DNA of 64,000 nucleotides from Verrucomicrobiaceae bacterium (GTDB lineage Bacteria > Verrucomicrobiota > Verrucomicrobiia > Verrucomicrobiales > Akkermansiaceae). The position numbers and the translations under genes were made by a program. This document shows, piece by piece, positions 7,591-18,038 of the stretch (the stretch's first letter is position 1; each line of letters opens with the position of its first letter). The DNA lies in assembly GCA_027486655.1 (NCBI GenBank), contig JAIXOR010000027.1:1-64000 (forward strand). Reading direction: 5' to 3'. A model generated the notes under the pieces. The model had not been told where the DNA came from and ran no database searches. It worked only from the letters and a program-made list of their open reading frames with translations.

Positions 7591-8319
7591 TCACTCGGGC
7601 CACCTGAGGTCCGGTTTCGTGCCACCCCAGAAGGGTTGGGAAGGGTCTAACAGGTTGTTCCCGGCGTGAAGAACGGCTCCGGACTTGTCCACGCGCATCG
7701 TGAAGACGGATTGGTCCGCTTGGAGGATGACGGCTTTGTCGAAGAAGAATCGCGAGGAGGTCCGGGCGTCGAAGGTATGCTTTCCGTGAAGCAGGGGAGT
7801 CATCACCAGCGGAGTGTCAGGAGGCCTCACGGCAGGGATCCCGGCGACGTAGGTGAATGCGACTTCGCCCTTCTCGAGGGCGCGGGTGCCGGTGAACACG
7901 TTGTCGGGTTTCCGGCTCGCCGGGCCGCGGGCGTAGAACATGCTTTCGGCTTGCAAGATTTCCGAGGCGATCAACTGCCGGAAGCAGGCATTGGCGCTGC
8001 TGCCTGATAGATCGAGCGGGCTGAGGGTGGCCGCCTTCACCTCTTTCGCGGTCGCGGCATTGGGAAACGAACCATAGCTGGTCTCGAATTCCTCCAAAGC
8101 GAGGCCGATCTGCCGGGCGTTGTTCACCGCCTCGACGAGATCGGATTTCTTGCGGGAGCGTATCACCAGGGGCGAGGTGATTCCTGCTAACAGAAGCATG
8201 AGGATCGACCCCAGTCCCACGATGAGCGTCCATCGCCACCATGTCTGCGAGCGGATGGCCGCAGCCGTGGGAGGCGGCGGCGGGGCATTCGGAGGCGGTT
8301 GGGGAAGCGGGGTGGACAT
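7591..8319 (-). CDS. Prepilin-like membrane-anchored protein with proline-rich N-terminus
   Basis: A 242-residue protein of unknown role. A proline-rich cytoplasmic head (PLPQPPPNAPPPPP) is followed by one transmembrane helix (about 30-52) and RSRKKSDLVEAVNNARQIGLALEEFETSYG. This resembles the stalk of type II secretion/type IV pseudopilins (DUF1559-like), but without the GFTLxE processing site. The periplasmic part ends with FTMRVDKSGAV and a Pro/Trp-rich tail (DPSQPFWGGTKPDLRWPE). Two TTA codons, both in TGTTAG words, fall in this gene. Such proteins are frequent in Verrucomicrobiota; the function is unproven. Confidence 0.65.
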   Translation of the reverse strand: MSTPLPQPPPNAPPPPPTAAAIRSQTWWRWTLIVGLGSILMLLLAGITSPLVIRSRKKSDLVEAVNNARQIGLALEEFETSYGSFPNAATAKEVKAATLSPLDLSGSSANACFRQLIASEILQAESMFYARGPASRKPDNVFTGTRALEKGEVAFTYVAGIPAVRPPDTPLVMTPLLHGKHTFDARTSSRFFFDKAVILQADQSVFTMRVDKSGAVLHAGNNLLDPSQPFWGGTKPDLRWPE

Positions 8320-8477
8320 TCAGAGTCAGGTGCCAGTCTGGCCGACCCGAGGCCGGATGCAAGCCGGCGATGGCGTGAATCGTCCGGACCCGTGCGCATG
8401 GGAAACAAATCGAGGTTTTTCCCATCGATTTGCCGAATCGTGACATTAGCATGGTGCGCATCCGCGCCAGCCAAGCC

Positions 8478-11204
8478 ATGAAGATTGTTTTCCGCCTGAG
8501 TTTCCACACCACGCCCGGCCAATCGCTGTGGCTCAAGCTTGCGACCGTGGCCCCGGGAGGAGGCCTGCGTCTGGAGCAAGTGCTGCCGATGCGCTGGATC
8601 AACGAACGCCAGTGGCAGGCCGAGCTGGATCTGGATGCAAACGGACCGGTGGAGATCGAGTATGCCTATCAGTTCCGCCAGGAGGGGAATGGCGTGCAGT
8701 TGGATGAGTGGAAGGGCCCGCGAAAGGCGGCCGCCGATCCCTCGCTGCGGGGGGCTTTGATGCTGCATGACACGTGGTGCTCGGCGGGCACCTTGGATTA
8801 CGCGTTTGAGACCACTGCGTTCCAAACGCTGCTGCCGCCCCGCAAGGATCTTGCCGGGCCGGAGATTCCCGATGGTGCGAACCATGAGTTCCGCCTGCGG
8901 ATGGCCGCGGTGCCGGCGGGGATGGTGCCTTGCGTGATCGGCAGCGTGAACGAGCTCGGCGACTGGGGCTGGCACCGAGCGGTGCCGCTGCGCGAGATCG
9001 AGCCGGATCTGTGGCACGCCGCGCTTCACCTGCCTGCGGATTGGTGGATCGATTACAAATACGGTCTCTACGACCCGGCCCGGGGCTGCGTCGTGAGCCT
9101 GGAGCATGGGGAAAACCGTCAGCTTGAGCCGCGCTCGATCGCGGAGGGGCAATGGACGGTGGTGCATGACGAGGCCTACCGGCGGGATGCCTCGCAGCTC
9201 CCGCGGGCGGCGGGTGTGGCGATTCCCGTGTTTTCCCTGCGCGGCGAGCAGAGCCTGGGCGTCGGGGAATTCGCCGACCTCAAGCCTCTGGCCGATTGGT
9301 CGGCAAAGGTCGGTCTCAAGCTCATCCAGATCCTGCCGATCAACGACACGACTTCTTCGCACGATTGGACGGATTCCTATCCCTATTCCGCCATCAGCGT
9401 ATTCGCGCTGCACCCCTTGTATCTTCGCATCGAGGACCTTTCCTACCCCATGCCTGCGGCCTTTGCAGAGGATCTGGATACCGCGCGCGAGTGGCTCAAT
9501 GCGATGGAGCACGTGGACTACGAAGAGGTCATGAAGGCCAAGACCGCGCTCACGCGGCGGGTCTTTGCGGCTCACTCCAAGGCCATCCTCGCGAGCCGGG
9601 GTTTTCGGGATTTCCTCGAAGAGAACCGCGACTGGCTGGTGCCCTATGCGGTCTTTTGCGTGAAGCGCGATGAGTTCGGCACCGCGGACTTCAGCCGCTG
9701 GGGGGACTGGGCGGTGTTCGATCACGAGCGGGCCGAGGCCCTTGACACGCCGGGCGATCCCTCATGGCCGGAGGTGGCCTATCATGTTTGGCTTCAGCAT
9801 GAACTCGATCGCCAGCTCGCCGATGCGGTGGCGCATCTCCACCAGCGCGGCATTTGTCTCAAGGGCGATCTGCCGATCGGCATCGACCGCCAGTCGGTGG
9901 ATGCCTGGTCGCTGCCACATCTATTCAAGATGGATTCCCAGGCGGGAGCTCCGCCGGATGCCTTTGCCGTCAAGGGGCAGAACTGGGGCTTTCCCACCTA
10001 TCACTGGGAGGTCATGGCCAAGGACGGATACGCCTGGTGGCGTTCGCGCTTCGCCCAATTGAGCCGCTATTTCGATGCCTATAGGATCGATCACATCCTC
10101 GGATTCTTCCGCATCTGGCAGGTGCCCTTGGATCACGTCGAGGGCATCATGGGCTGGTTCGATCCGGCGATGCCCGTGCATGTGGACGAGATCCGCGCTC
10201 GCGGGATTCCCTGGGATTTCCACCGCCACTGCCGCCCGTACATCCGCGGGCACTTCCTGTGGGAGCGCTTCGGCGATGCGACGGACGAGGTGCTGCGTGA
10301 GTATCTCGACGATTGCGGAAACGGCGTCTATCAGCTCAAGCCGCATGTCTCCACCCAGAGAAAGGTGCAGGAGCATTTCGCCGCGAAAAACGCCGCGGAT
10401 CCGGTGGCGGGGGAGCGGAGCGCGCGCATCCGCCAAGGACTCTTCGATTGCGTGAGCGAGGTGCTTTTCCTCGAAGTCCCCGGCTCGCAGGGCACGCTGT
10501 TCCATCCCCGGTGTTCCCTGCAATCGACGCGGTCGTTCCAGGAACTCGACGACGACACACGGCGGCGGGTGGACGAGCTTTACGTCGATTACTTCTTCCG
10601 CCGCCAGGAGGCTTACTGGCAGGCCCGCGGGTATGAGAAACTGCCGGCGATGCGGCGTGCCAGCCCGATGCTGCTGTGCGGCGAGGACCTTGGCATGGTG
10701 CCCGATTGCGTGCCCGGCGTGCTCAAGGAGCTGGGCATCCTTTCCTTGGAAATCCAGCGCATGCCCAAGTCCTCGAAAGTCCGCTTCGCCGATCCGGCCC
10801 AGGCTCCCTATCTCAGCGTGGTGAGTCCCTCCACCCACGACATGCCGACCCTGCGCGGCTGGTGGCGGGAGGATGCAAACCTGACCGCCGAATTCGCCTG
10901 GCACTGCCTCGGTGCGGCCTTCCCGCCCCACGAGCTCAGCGGAGAGCTGGCCACGCGGATTCTCCACCAGCACCTCCAGTCGCAGGCCATGTGGGCGATC
11001 TTCCCGCTGCAGGACCTGCTGGCGATCGACGAATCCCTGAGGCACCCGGACCCGGATGCCGAGCGGATCAACGTGCCGGCCATCATGCCTTACTACTGGC
11101 GTTACCGCTGCCACCTGATGCTGGAGGAGCTTTCCGCGGCCGATGAGTTCAACTCGCGGCTCGCCCGGCTGCTTCAGGCCACAGGCCGGACGGTCGGAAT
11201 CTGA
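8478..11204 (+). CDS. malQ: 4-alpha-glucanotransferase (DPE2-like amylomaltase)
   Basis: Transfers glucan segments between alpha-1,4-glucans, in the cytosol for maltose/glycogen use. The ATG at 8478 gives 908 residues starting MKIVFRLSFHTTPGQSLWLK; longer starts add an unlikely head. Two tandem CBM20-like starch-binding domains (about 1-90 and 135-230; the second has GSVNELGDWGWHRAVPL) precede a GH77 barrel from about 250. Catalytic residues are visible: D538 in YRIDH (nucleophile), E736 in GEDLG (acid/base) and D788 in STHDMP. PPDAFAVKGQNWGFP is the GH77 substrate loop. The domain order is that of plant DPE2, which uses maltose and heteroglycan, rather than the shorter E. coli MalQ. Confidence 0.92.
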   Translation: MKIVFRLSFHTTPGQSLWLKLATVAPGGGLRLEQVLPMRWINERQWQAELDLDANGPVEIEYAYQFRQEGNGVQLDEWKGPRKAAADPSLRGALMLHDTWCSAGTLDYAFETTAFQTLLPPRKDLAGPEIPDGANHEFRLRMAAVPAGMVPCVIGSVNELGDWGWHRAVPLREIEPDLWHAALHLPADWWIDYKYGLYDPARGCVVSLEHGENRQLEPRSIAEGQWTVVHDEAYRRDASQLPRAAGVAIPVFSLRGEQSLGVGEFADLKPLADWSAKVGLKLIQILPINDTTSSHDWTDSYPYSAISVFALHPLYLRIEDLSYPMPAAFAEDLDTAREWLNAMEHVDYEEVMKAKTALTRRVFAAHSKAILASRGFRDFLEENRDWLVPYAVFCVKRDEFGTADFSRWGDWAVFDHERAEALDTPGDPSWPEVAYHVWLQHELDRQLADAVAHLHQRGICLKGDLPIGIDRQSVDAWSLPHLFKMDSQAGAPPDAFAVKGQNWGFPTYHWEVMAKDGYAWWRSRFAQLSRYFDAYRIDHILGFFRIWQVPLDHVEGIMGWFDPAMPVHVDEIRARGIPWDFHRHCRPYIRGHFLWERFGDATDEVLREYLDDCGNGVYQLKPHVSTQRKVQEHFAAKNAADPVAGERSARIRQGLFDCVSEVLFLEVPGSQGTLFHPRCSLQSTRSFQELDDDTRRRVDELYVDYFFRRQEAYWQARGYEKLPAMRRASPMLLCGEDLGMVPDCVPGVLKELGILSLEIQRMPKSSKVRFADPAQAPYLSVVSPSTHDMPTLRGWWREDANLTAEFAWHCLGAAFPPHELSGELATRILHQHLQSQAMWAIFPLQDLLAIDESLRHPDPDAERINVPAIMPYYWRYRCHLMLEELSAADEFNSRLARLLQATGRTVGI

Positions 11205-11230
11205 GGGGTGTTTTTTTCCAAGAGGAGGCC

Positions 11231-11279
11231 TTGACCGGGCAAGGGACGGGGAAATAGGGTCCGGGCGGTTTTTCGCCCG
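11231..11279 (+). promoter_or_regulatory. Possible sucC promoter and leader hairpin
   Basis: TTGACC (11231-11236) and TAGGGT (11255-11260) are spaced 18 bases apart, a plausible but weak -35/-10 pair. A CGGGCG-gttttt-CGCCCG hairpin (11262-11279) follows, ending about 20 bases before the sucC ATG. It was found by eye only. Confidence 0.3.
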
Positions 11280-11300
11280 CCCATCCCGAACTTCCTCATC

Positions 11301-12479
<1,179 letters not shown>

Positions 12480-12497
12480 TTTCTCCGGTGAATTTCC

Positions 12498-13028
12498 ATG
12501 ACGCTCCGGCAATTCTACGACTGGCAAACCGAGGGAGGCGCGAAAGACGTCTCCCGTCTGGTTGCCGCGTTGGAGGAGCGTGAAATTCCCTGGTGCATGA
12601 TTGGCGGACTTGCCGTGAATCATTGGGCGCAGGAACCGATGGCCACCGCGGATGTCGATCTGGTGATCGTTTCCGAACGGGTTGAAGAAGCCGCGGAAGC
12701 CATCCGGAGTCTCGGATTCTCCGAAAGCCGTTTCGAGTGGTCGATCAACTACAAGGGCGCATCGAAAGTCTCCATCCAGATCAGCACAGAAGCAATGTAT
12801 CTGGATTTTCCAGCCCGCTCTGTGGCAGCGAATGTCCACGGAATCCTCATGCATGTGGCGTCCTTGGAAGACACCCTTGCAGGAAAACTTGCAGCCTACC
12901 TTGACCCCCAGCGGCGAAGCACCAAAAAGCTCAAAGACCTATTGGACATCGGGCGTCTCATCGAAGCCCATCCGGAACTGGTGACGAAGGTTCCCGAGCA
13001 AGTCCTCGTCAAACTCAACAATCCCTGA
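12498..13028 (+). CDS. Nucleotidyltransferase-fold protein inserted between sucC and sucD
   Basis: A 176-residue protein with the minimal nucleotidyltransferase core: helix LVAALEEREIPWCMIGG, then GGLAVNHWAQEPMATADVDL with the GG and DxD (DVDLVI) metal motif at about residues 35-55. A later AGKLAAYLDPQRRSTKKLKD resembles the helper region of AbiEii/MNT-type proteins. It has no adjacent HEPN or AbiEi-type partner, so a toxin role is not supported. The start is 18 bases after the sucC stop and the end 25 bases before sucD, so it is transcribed with them. It could be a cryptic mobile passenger or a regulator by nucleotidylation. Confidence 0.75.
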   Translation: MTLRQFYDWQTEGGAKDVSRLVAALEEREIPWCMIGGLAVNHWAQEPMATADVDLVIVSERVEEAAEAIRSLGFSESRFEWSINYKGASKVSIQISTEAMYLDFPARSVAANVHGILMHVASLEDTLAGKLAAYLDPQRRSTKKLKDLLDIGRLIEAHPELVTKVPEQVLVKLNNP

Positions 13029-13053
13029 CTCTCCCAACTAGAAGCATAACACC

Positions 13054-13950
13054 ATGGCCATCCTCATTGACGAAAACACCAAGGTCCTCGTGCAGGGCAT
13101 CACCGGCAGCTTTGGCGCGCGCCATGCCAAGCTCTCGCTCGAATACGGCACCCAGGTGGTGGCCGGCGTCACCCCGGGCAAGGGTGGGCAGAAGTTTGAA
13201 AACGTGGTCCCGATCTTTGACACGGTCGGCGATGCCGTGAAGGAGACCGGAGCCAACGCCTCCGCCATCTTTGTGCCGCCCGCCTTTGCCGCGGACGCCA
13301 TCCTTGAGGCCGCGGATGCCGGTGTGGACCTGATCGTCTGCATCACCGAAGGCATTCCGGTGATGGACATGATGCGGGTGAAGGCCATGCTCCAGGGTTC
13401 CAAGTGCCGATTGGTCGGCCCGAACTGCCCCGGACTGGTGACTCCCGGTCTTGGCGAGAAGAGCCACGGCGGCTGCCGCATCGGCATTGCGCCGGGATAC
13501 ATTCACAAGCGTGGCAACGTCGGTGTCGTTTCGCGCTCCGGCACGCTGACCTACGAGGCCGTCTGGCAGCTCACCCAGCTTGGCTACGGCCAGAGCACCT
13601 GCGTCGGCATCGGTGGCGACCCGATCAACGGCACCAACCACCAGGAGGTGTTGGAAATGTTCAACAACGATCCCGAGACCGAGGCCATCATCATGATCGG
13701 CGAGATCGGCGGCACGGCGGAAGTCGAGGCCGCGCGTTGGGCGAAGGAGCACTGCAAGAAGCCGATCGCCGGATTCATCGCCGGTGCCACCGCGCCTCCG
13801 GGACGCCGGATGGGCCACGCCGGTGCCATCGTCGGCGGTGAGGAGGACACCGCGCAGGCCAAGAAGAAGATTCTGGCAGAGTGCGGCATCGCCGTGGCGG
13901 AGACGCCCAGTGTGATGGCCAAGACCCTGCTTGAGCGCTGGGGCAAGTGA
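13054..13950 (+). CDS. sucD: Succinyl-CoA synthetase alpha subunit
   Basis: CoA-binding and phospho-histidine subunit of succinyl-CoA synthetase. It has 298 residues. The N-terminal Rossmann domain has [16 protein letters not shown] and VTPGKGGQ; the C-terminal domain has [22 protein letters not shown] and [13 protein letters not shown], whose His is the phosphorylated residue. It is complete and normal, so the interposed gene upstream has not damaged it. A terminator follows. Confidence 0.96.
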   Translation: MAILIDENTKVLVQGITGSFGARHAKLSLEYGTQVVAGVTPGKGGQKFENVVPIFDTVGDAVKETGANASAIFVPPAFAADAILEAADAGVDLIVCITEGIPVMDMMRVKAMLQGSKCRLVGPNCPGLVTPGLGEKSHGGCRIGIAPGYIHKRGNVGVVSRSGTLTYEAVWQLTQLGYGQSTCVGIGGDPINGTNHQEVLEMFNNDPETEAIIMIGEIGGTAEVEAARWAKEHCKKPIAGFIAGATAPPGRRMGHAGAIVGGEEDTAQAKKKILAECGIAVAETPSVMAKTLLERWGK

Positions 13951-13985
13951 TGCCCGGTGTTTGAGAGGAAGTGCCTCACGGATTG

Positions 13986-14016
13986 GCGCATGCTGCTTGG
14001 ACGGCATGCGCTTTTT
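13986..14016 (+). terminator. Intrinsic terminator after sucD
   Basis: GCGCATGC (13986-13993) and GCATGCGC (14004-14011) form an 8 bp stem followed by TTTTT. It lies 36 bases after the sucD stop. Confidence 0.8.
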
Positions 14017-14078
14017 CGTGTAGGTATCGTTCGTCGCCGCGGAGCTCCCGCAAGGGGGGCGCGCCGTGACTGGCTGTT

Positions 14079-15059
14079 ATGAAACTCCCGATCTCCCCCG
14101 TTGTCGCCCTGTGGATGTTCATGATTTCCGCCGTGCAGGCGGCGCAGGAAGGAGGCTTTCTTTTCGCCACCTTCAAGGGCGAGGCCACGCCGATGGACGA
14201 GCAGATCCACTTCGGGCTGAGCCGTGACGGGTTGCGCTGGAAGGCGCTGCGGGGTGGCAGGCCGGTGCTGGTTTCCAAACTGGGCGAGAAGGGCGTCCGC
14301 GATCCCTTCCTTTTGCGTTCGCACGACGGGCAGAAGACCTATCTGATCGCCACCGATCTATCCATTTACCATCACCCGGATTGGAAGCGCTCGCAGGAAA
14401 AAGGCAGCCGCTCGATTGTGGTTTGGGAGTCGGTGGATCTGGTGAAGTGGTCCGAACCGCGCTTGGTCGAGGTGGCGGCGCCGGACGCCGGGTGCACCTG
14501 GGCTCCGGAAGCAGTGTATGATGCGGAGGCCGGGGACTACCTGGTTTTCTGGGCCTCCAAGCATGGGGCGGATGCTTACGCAAAACAACGCATCTGGGCA
14601 GCGCGCACCCGGGATTTCCGTCAATTCGGCAAGCCCTTCCTTTATCTGGAGCAGTCCAATGACGTCATCGACACCACGATCATCCGCGAGCAGGAGTGGT
14701 ATTACCGGTTCTCGAAGGATGAGACCGTCAAGTCCGTGACGATGGAGCGCAGCCGCCGCCTGATGGGGGGCTGGGAGCCGGTGAAGGGCTACAGCCTCGG
14801 GGGGCTGGTGGGTTATGAAGGCCCCACCTGTTTCCCGCTGGAAGCTGCCGCGGATGGCAGGCCCGGGCGCTGGTGCCTGCTGCTGGATTTCTATCAGAAG
14901 GGTCTCGGCTACCAGCCGTATGTGACGGAGGATCTCGCCGCCGGAACCTTCCGGCCGGTCGATGGGGTGGATTTCCCGTTCCCGTTCCGCCACGGGGCGG
15001 TGCTGCGGGTGACGGAGGCCGAGTATCAGAAGCTGGAAAAGGCCTTCCCGGGCGATTGA
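14079..15059 (+). CDS. Secreted GH43-type glycoside hydrolase
   Basis: Predicted five-bladed beta-propeller glycosidase acting on arabinose- or xylose-containing glycans outside the cytoplasm. It has 326 residues with a signal peptide ending near AVQA-AQEGG (residue 21). Family-43 residues are recognisable: VRDPFLL (Asp), TWAPEAVYD (Glu region), DVIDTTI (Asp) and VGYEGPTCF (acid Glu). It is short, with no accessory carbohydrate module. It stands alone on the plus strand with its own terminator-bounded start region. The exact subfamily and substrate cannot be assigned by eye; arabinofuranosidase and beta-xylosidase are both possible. Confidence 0.8.
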   Translation: MKLPISPVVALWMFMISAVQAAQEGGFLFATFKGEATPMDEQIHFGLSRDGLRWKALRGGRPVLVSKLGEKGVRDPFLLRSHDGQKTYLIATDLSIYHHPDWKRSQEKGSRSIVVWESVDLVKWSEPRLVEVAAPDAGCTWAPEAVYDAEAGDYLVFWASKHGADAYAKQRIWAARTRDFRQFGKPFLYLEQSNDVIDTTIIREQEWYYRFSKDETVKSVTMERSRRLMGGWEPVKGYSLGGLVGYEGPTCFPLEAAADGRPGRWCLLLDFYQKGLGYQPYVTEDLAAGTFRPVDGVDFPFPFRHGAVLRVTEAEYQKLEKAFPGD

Positions 15060-15068
15060 AGCGCGGGC

Positions 15069-16211
15069 TCACTCCTCGGGCAGGGTGAGGAGCTCCTCGT
15101 CCTCCTCGCGGTATTGTTCGAGCAGGAATCCGTCGTTGGCATGCCAGCGCAGCCAGACTTCGTCGCCCCATTTGGGCGGTGATTCGTCTAACAAAAACGT
15201 GCGGTGCTGCTGTTCGGCGCAGATCCGGTATTCCCCGCAGCGCACCCAGTAGCGGGTGTGGGAGCCGAAGTAGATGACGTCCTCGATGGTTCCGGGCAGG
15301 GCGTTGTCCCATCCGCCGGTGGCGGGTTTCTCGCGGGAGACGACGAGTTTTTCCGGGCGCAGCGAGAGGTGGATGCGGTCGCCTGGGCGGACGGGCTTGT
15401 CGTTGTCGATCATGACCGGGCCGAGTCCCGGGATGTCCGCGCGGGAGAAGCGTTCGCTGATGGATTCGGTCACGCGGCCTTCGAGGAAGTTCGTGTCCCC
15501 GATGAAGGCGGCGACGAAGGAAGTACGAGGAGTCTCGTAGATCTCGGCGGGTTTGCCGATCTGTTCGATGCGGCCCTTGTTCATCACGGCGATGGAGTCC
15601 GAGATGGACATGGCCTCGCCCTGGTCGTGGGTGACATAGAGGAAGGTGATGCCGACCTCGTCGTGGATGGCGTCGAGTTCGACGAGGAGGCGCTGGCGGA
15701 GTTTGAGATCGAGGGCGGCGAGCGGTTCGTCGAGCAGCAGCACGCGGGGTTTGTTGGCGAGGGCGCGGGCGATGCCGACGCGTTGTTTCTGCCCGCCGGA
15801 GAGTTTGGCGGGGAGTTTGTCCGCGTGTTCGGCGAGGTCGACGAGATCGAGCATGCGGTCCACTTCCGTGCGGATCCGGTCTTTGGGGAGTTTGCGGATG
15901 TTGAGGCCGAAGGCGATGTTCTCGCGGATGCTGAGGTGGGGGAAGAGGGCGTAGTTCTGGAAGACGGTGTTGACGGGGCGTTTTTCGGGAGGGAGGTCGG
16001 TGATGTCCACGCCGTCGAGGAAGACGCGGCCGGAGTCGGGTTTCTCGAATCCGGCGGCCATGCGGAGGAGGGTGGTTTTCCCGCAGCCGGAGGGGCCGAG
16101 CAGGGAGAAGGTCATGCCATGGCGGATTTCGAGCGTGACGTTGTCCACGGCGGTGAAGGCGCCGAAGCGTTTGGTCACGTTTTCAAAGCGGAGGGATCCT
16201 GCGGCGGACAT
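15069..16211 (-). CDS. PotA-type ABC transporter ATPase
   Basis: ATP-hydrolysing subunit of an importer for polyamines or a similar small solute. It has 380 residues. Walker A GPSGCGKTT, Q-loop FQNYALFPHLS, signature LSGGQKQRVGIARAL, Walker B RVLLLDEPLAALD and the switch His in YVTHDQGEA are all intact. A C-terminal TOBE-like regulatory domain (about 235-350) carries HLSLRPEKLVVS. No permease or binding-protein gene is in the window. It follows a pilT-linked membrane-protein gene by 36 bases, an unusual neighbourhood; readthrough from that group is likely. Substrate class is by family resemblance only. Confidence 0.88.
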   Translation of the reverse strand: MSAAGSLRFENVTKRFGAFTAVDNVTLEIRHGMTFSLLGPSGCGKTTLLRMAAGFEKPDSGRVFLDGVDITDLPPEKRPVNTVFQNYALFPHLSIRENIAFGLNIRKLPKDRIRTEVDRMLDLVDLAEHADKLPAKLSGGQKQRVGIARALANKPRVLLLDEPLAALDLKLRQRLLVELDAIHDEVGITFLYVTHDQGEAMSISDSIAVMNKGRIEQIGKPAEIYETPRTSFVAAFIGDTNFLEGRVTESISERFSRADIPGLGPVMIDNDKPVRPGDRIHLSLRPEKLVVSREKPATGGWDNALPGTIEDVIYFGSHTRYWVRCGEYRICAEQQHRTFLLDESPPKWGDEVWLRWHANDGFLLEQYREEDEELLTLPEE

Positions 16212-16247
16212 GGCGGTGGCCTTGAAATCGATGGGGCTGCGGATGGC

Positions 16248-16934
16248 TCAAGGCGCGGGTTTGGAGAGCTCGTCGATGATTTTCTTGCCGACGGGTTCCT
16301 CGATGACGCGGGCCTCGGCGAGGTCGCGGGCGAGTTGTTTGGCGGCGGCGATCTGGATGTCCGTGGGTTTCTGCCCATCCGCCTGGGGAGGGCGGATTTC
16401 GAAGTTGGCGAGCACCTTCTCAATGCCGGGAGAGATCTCCGGATTGATGAGGGTGTGGAGTTCCGGTTTGCGACCGGACTGGGGTCCGCTGGGGATGGGC
16501 GGGAGTTCGCCCTTCTTGAGCGAGTCGAGCGTGTGGAAGTCCGGCTTGTAACCGAGCTTGATGAAGTTGTCGTAGTTCGCGCGGAGTGAGGAGCGGATGA
16601 GTCGTTCGCGGGCGGGTGGTTCGTCTTCCTCGGCCTCGTTGGCGAAGAACTCGGGCTCGATGCCCATGCCGAGGTCGATGACGGCATCCGGAGCCATGCC
16701 GAGGGTGGTGGCCTCGGCGATCAGGCCGATCGAGCGGACGAGGGATTTGCGGGCATCCTCGGCGTAGAACTGGCGGAAGAAGCTGCTGTCGCTGGTGATG
16801 GACTTGAGTTCGGCGACGATGGCGTTCTGGCGTTGTTTCTTTTTCACCCAGCCGTATCCGTAGAGGAGGACGACAAGCGCGCCGATGAGGAAGGCGGCGC
16901 GGGTGAGGATGTAACGTGGGCTTGGTGTTTCCAT
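16248..16934 (-). CDS. Membrane-anchored hypothetical protein linked to pilT
   Basis: A 228-residue protein with one N-terminal transmembrane helix (about 9-29, AAFLIGALVVLLYGYGWV) followed by a long, charged, mostly helical domain on the far side. No known motif was recognised. It starts 6 bases after the stop of the PilT-type ATPase gene, so the two are translationally linked. This suggests a role in the pilus retraction machinery or its inner-membrane platform. It is a candidate lineage-specific pilus accessory protein; that assignment is context only. Confidence 0.65.
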   Translation of the reverse strand: METPSPRYILTRAAFLIGALVVLLYGYGWVKKKQRQNAIVAELKSITSDSSFFRQFYAEDARKSLVRSIGLIAEATTLGMAPDAVIDLGMGIEPEFFANEAEEDEPPARERLIRSSLRANYDNFIKLGYKPDFHTLDSLKKGELPPIPSGPQSGRKPELHTLINPEISPGIEKVLANFEIRPPQADGQKPTDIQIAAAKQLARDLAEARVIEEPVGKKIIDELSKPAP

Positions 16935-16940
16935 GATGTG

Positions 16941-18026
16941 TCAGGTCCAGATGGATTTTTGTTTCTTCTCCTTGGGCGGTTCTTCGAAGGGCTTGCGTTC
17001 GCGGCAGTGGAAGAGGGCTTCCTCGCGGGTGATGTAGCCGCCTTCGAACAGGGCCATGAGGCTTTGGTCGATGGTGCGGTTTCCCTCGCGGTAGCCGATT
17101 TCCATGAGGCCGACGATTTGTTCGAGTTTGCGCTCACGGATGCAATTGCGGATGCCATGGCCGGGGATGAGGATCTCGCTGGCGAGCACCCGGCCGGCGC
17201 CATCGGCACGTGGGAGGAGCCTTTGGCAAACGATGCCCTGCAAGGCACTCGCAAGTTGGGCGATGATCTGCGGCTGCTGGTCCGCGGGGAAGACATCGAC
17301 GAGGCGGTCGATGGTCTGGGGGGCGTCCGGCGTGTGGAGGGTGGCCAGAACCAGATGCCCGGTCTCGGCGGCGGTGAGGGCGATGCGGATGGTGTCCAGA
17401 TCGCGCATTTCCGAGACGACGATGACGTCCGGATCCTGGCGGAGGGCCTGGCGGAGAGCGCGTGGAAAGCTTTTGGTATCACCGCCGACCTCGCGTTGTT
17501 TGATGAGGCAGGAGCTGTGCTGGAAGAGGAACTCGATGGGGTCCTCCAGGGTGATGATCACGCCGCTGCGGGTGTCCGAAATGCGCTTCACCATGGAGGC
17601 GAGGGTGGTGGACTTGCCGGATCCGGTCACGCCGGTGACGAGGATCAATCCGCTGCGCAGGCCGCAGAGATCGGTGGCGACCGAGTGGTGGCCGAGGTTT
17701 TCGATTTCCGGGATTTCCTGGGTGATGAAGCGGAAGGCGGCCTCGACGTTGCCGCGGGCGATGTGGACGTTGCCGCGGAAGCGGCCGACGCCTTCGACGT
17801 GCAGGGCGTAGTCGAGTTCCCAGTCCTGTTCGAGGGTGGAGCGTTGGGACTCGGTGAGGGTGTCGAGCACGAGGTTTCGCACGGTCTCGGGGTCGAGCGG
17901 GATGTCACCGATCGGGTGGAGAGTGCCATTCACCCGTGAACAGGGTGGAGCCCATGAGCTGAGGTGGAGATCGGAGCCCCCGCGGGCGACGGTCTCACGG
18001 AGGTATTCGGTGATGTCTTGGGTCAT
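16941..18026 (-). CDS. pilT: Type IV pilus retraction ATPase, PilT-type
   Basis: Hexameric ATPase that depolymerises type IV pili (twitching, DNA uptake). It has 361 residues: an N-terminal PAS-like domain (GGSDLHLSSWAPP), Walker A GVTGSGKST (132-140), Asp box ITLEDPIEFLF, a Walker B-type VVSEMRDLDTI in which the usual GEMRD is SEMRD, and His box AAETGHLVLATLHT. The PilT-specific GIRNCIRERK motif (near AIRNLIRE) is present. A second PilT-like gene ends 12 bases before it. Confidence 0.92.
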   Translation of the reverse strand: MTQDITEYLRETVARGGSDLHLSSWAPPCSRVNGTLHPIGDIPLDPETVRNLVLDTLTESQRSTLEQDWELDYALHVEGVGRFRGNVHIARGNVEAAFRFITQEIPEIENLGHHSVATDLCGLRSGLILVTGVTGSGKSTTLASMVKRISDTRSGVIITLEDPIEFLFQHSSCLIKQREVGGDTKSFPRALRQALRQDPDVIVVSEMRDLDTIRIALTAAETGHLVLATLHTPDAPQTIDRLVDVFPADQQPQIIAQLASALQGIVCQRLLPRADGAGRVLASEILIPGHGIRNCIRERKLEQIVGLMEIGYREGNRTIDQSLMALFEGGYITREEALFHCRERKPFEEPPKEKKQKSIWT

Positions 18027-18038
18027 GGGAAGAGCGGA

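Noticed and set aside
12498-13028. Type IV toxin-antitoxin (AbiEii) system
   Set aside because: No AbiEi or HEPN partner; the neighbours are sucC and sucD.
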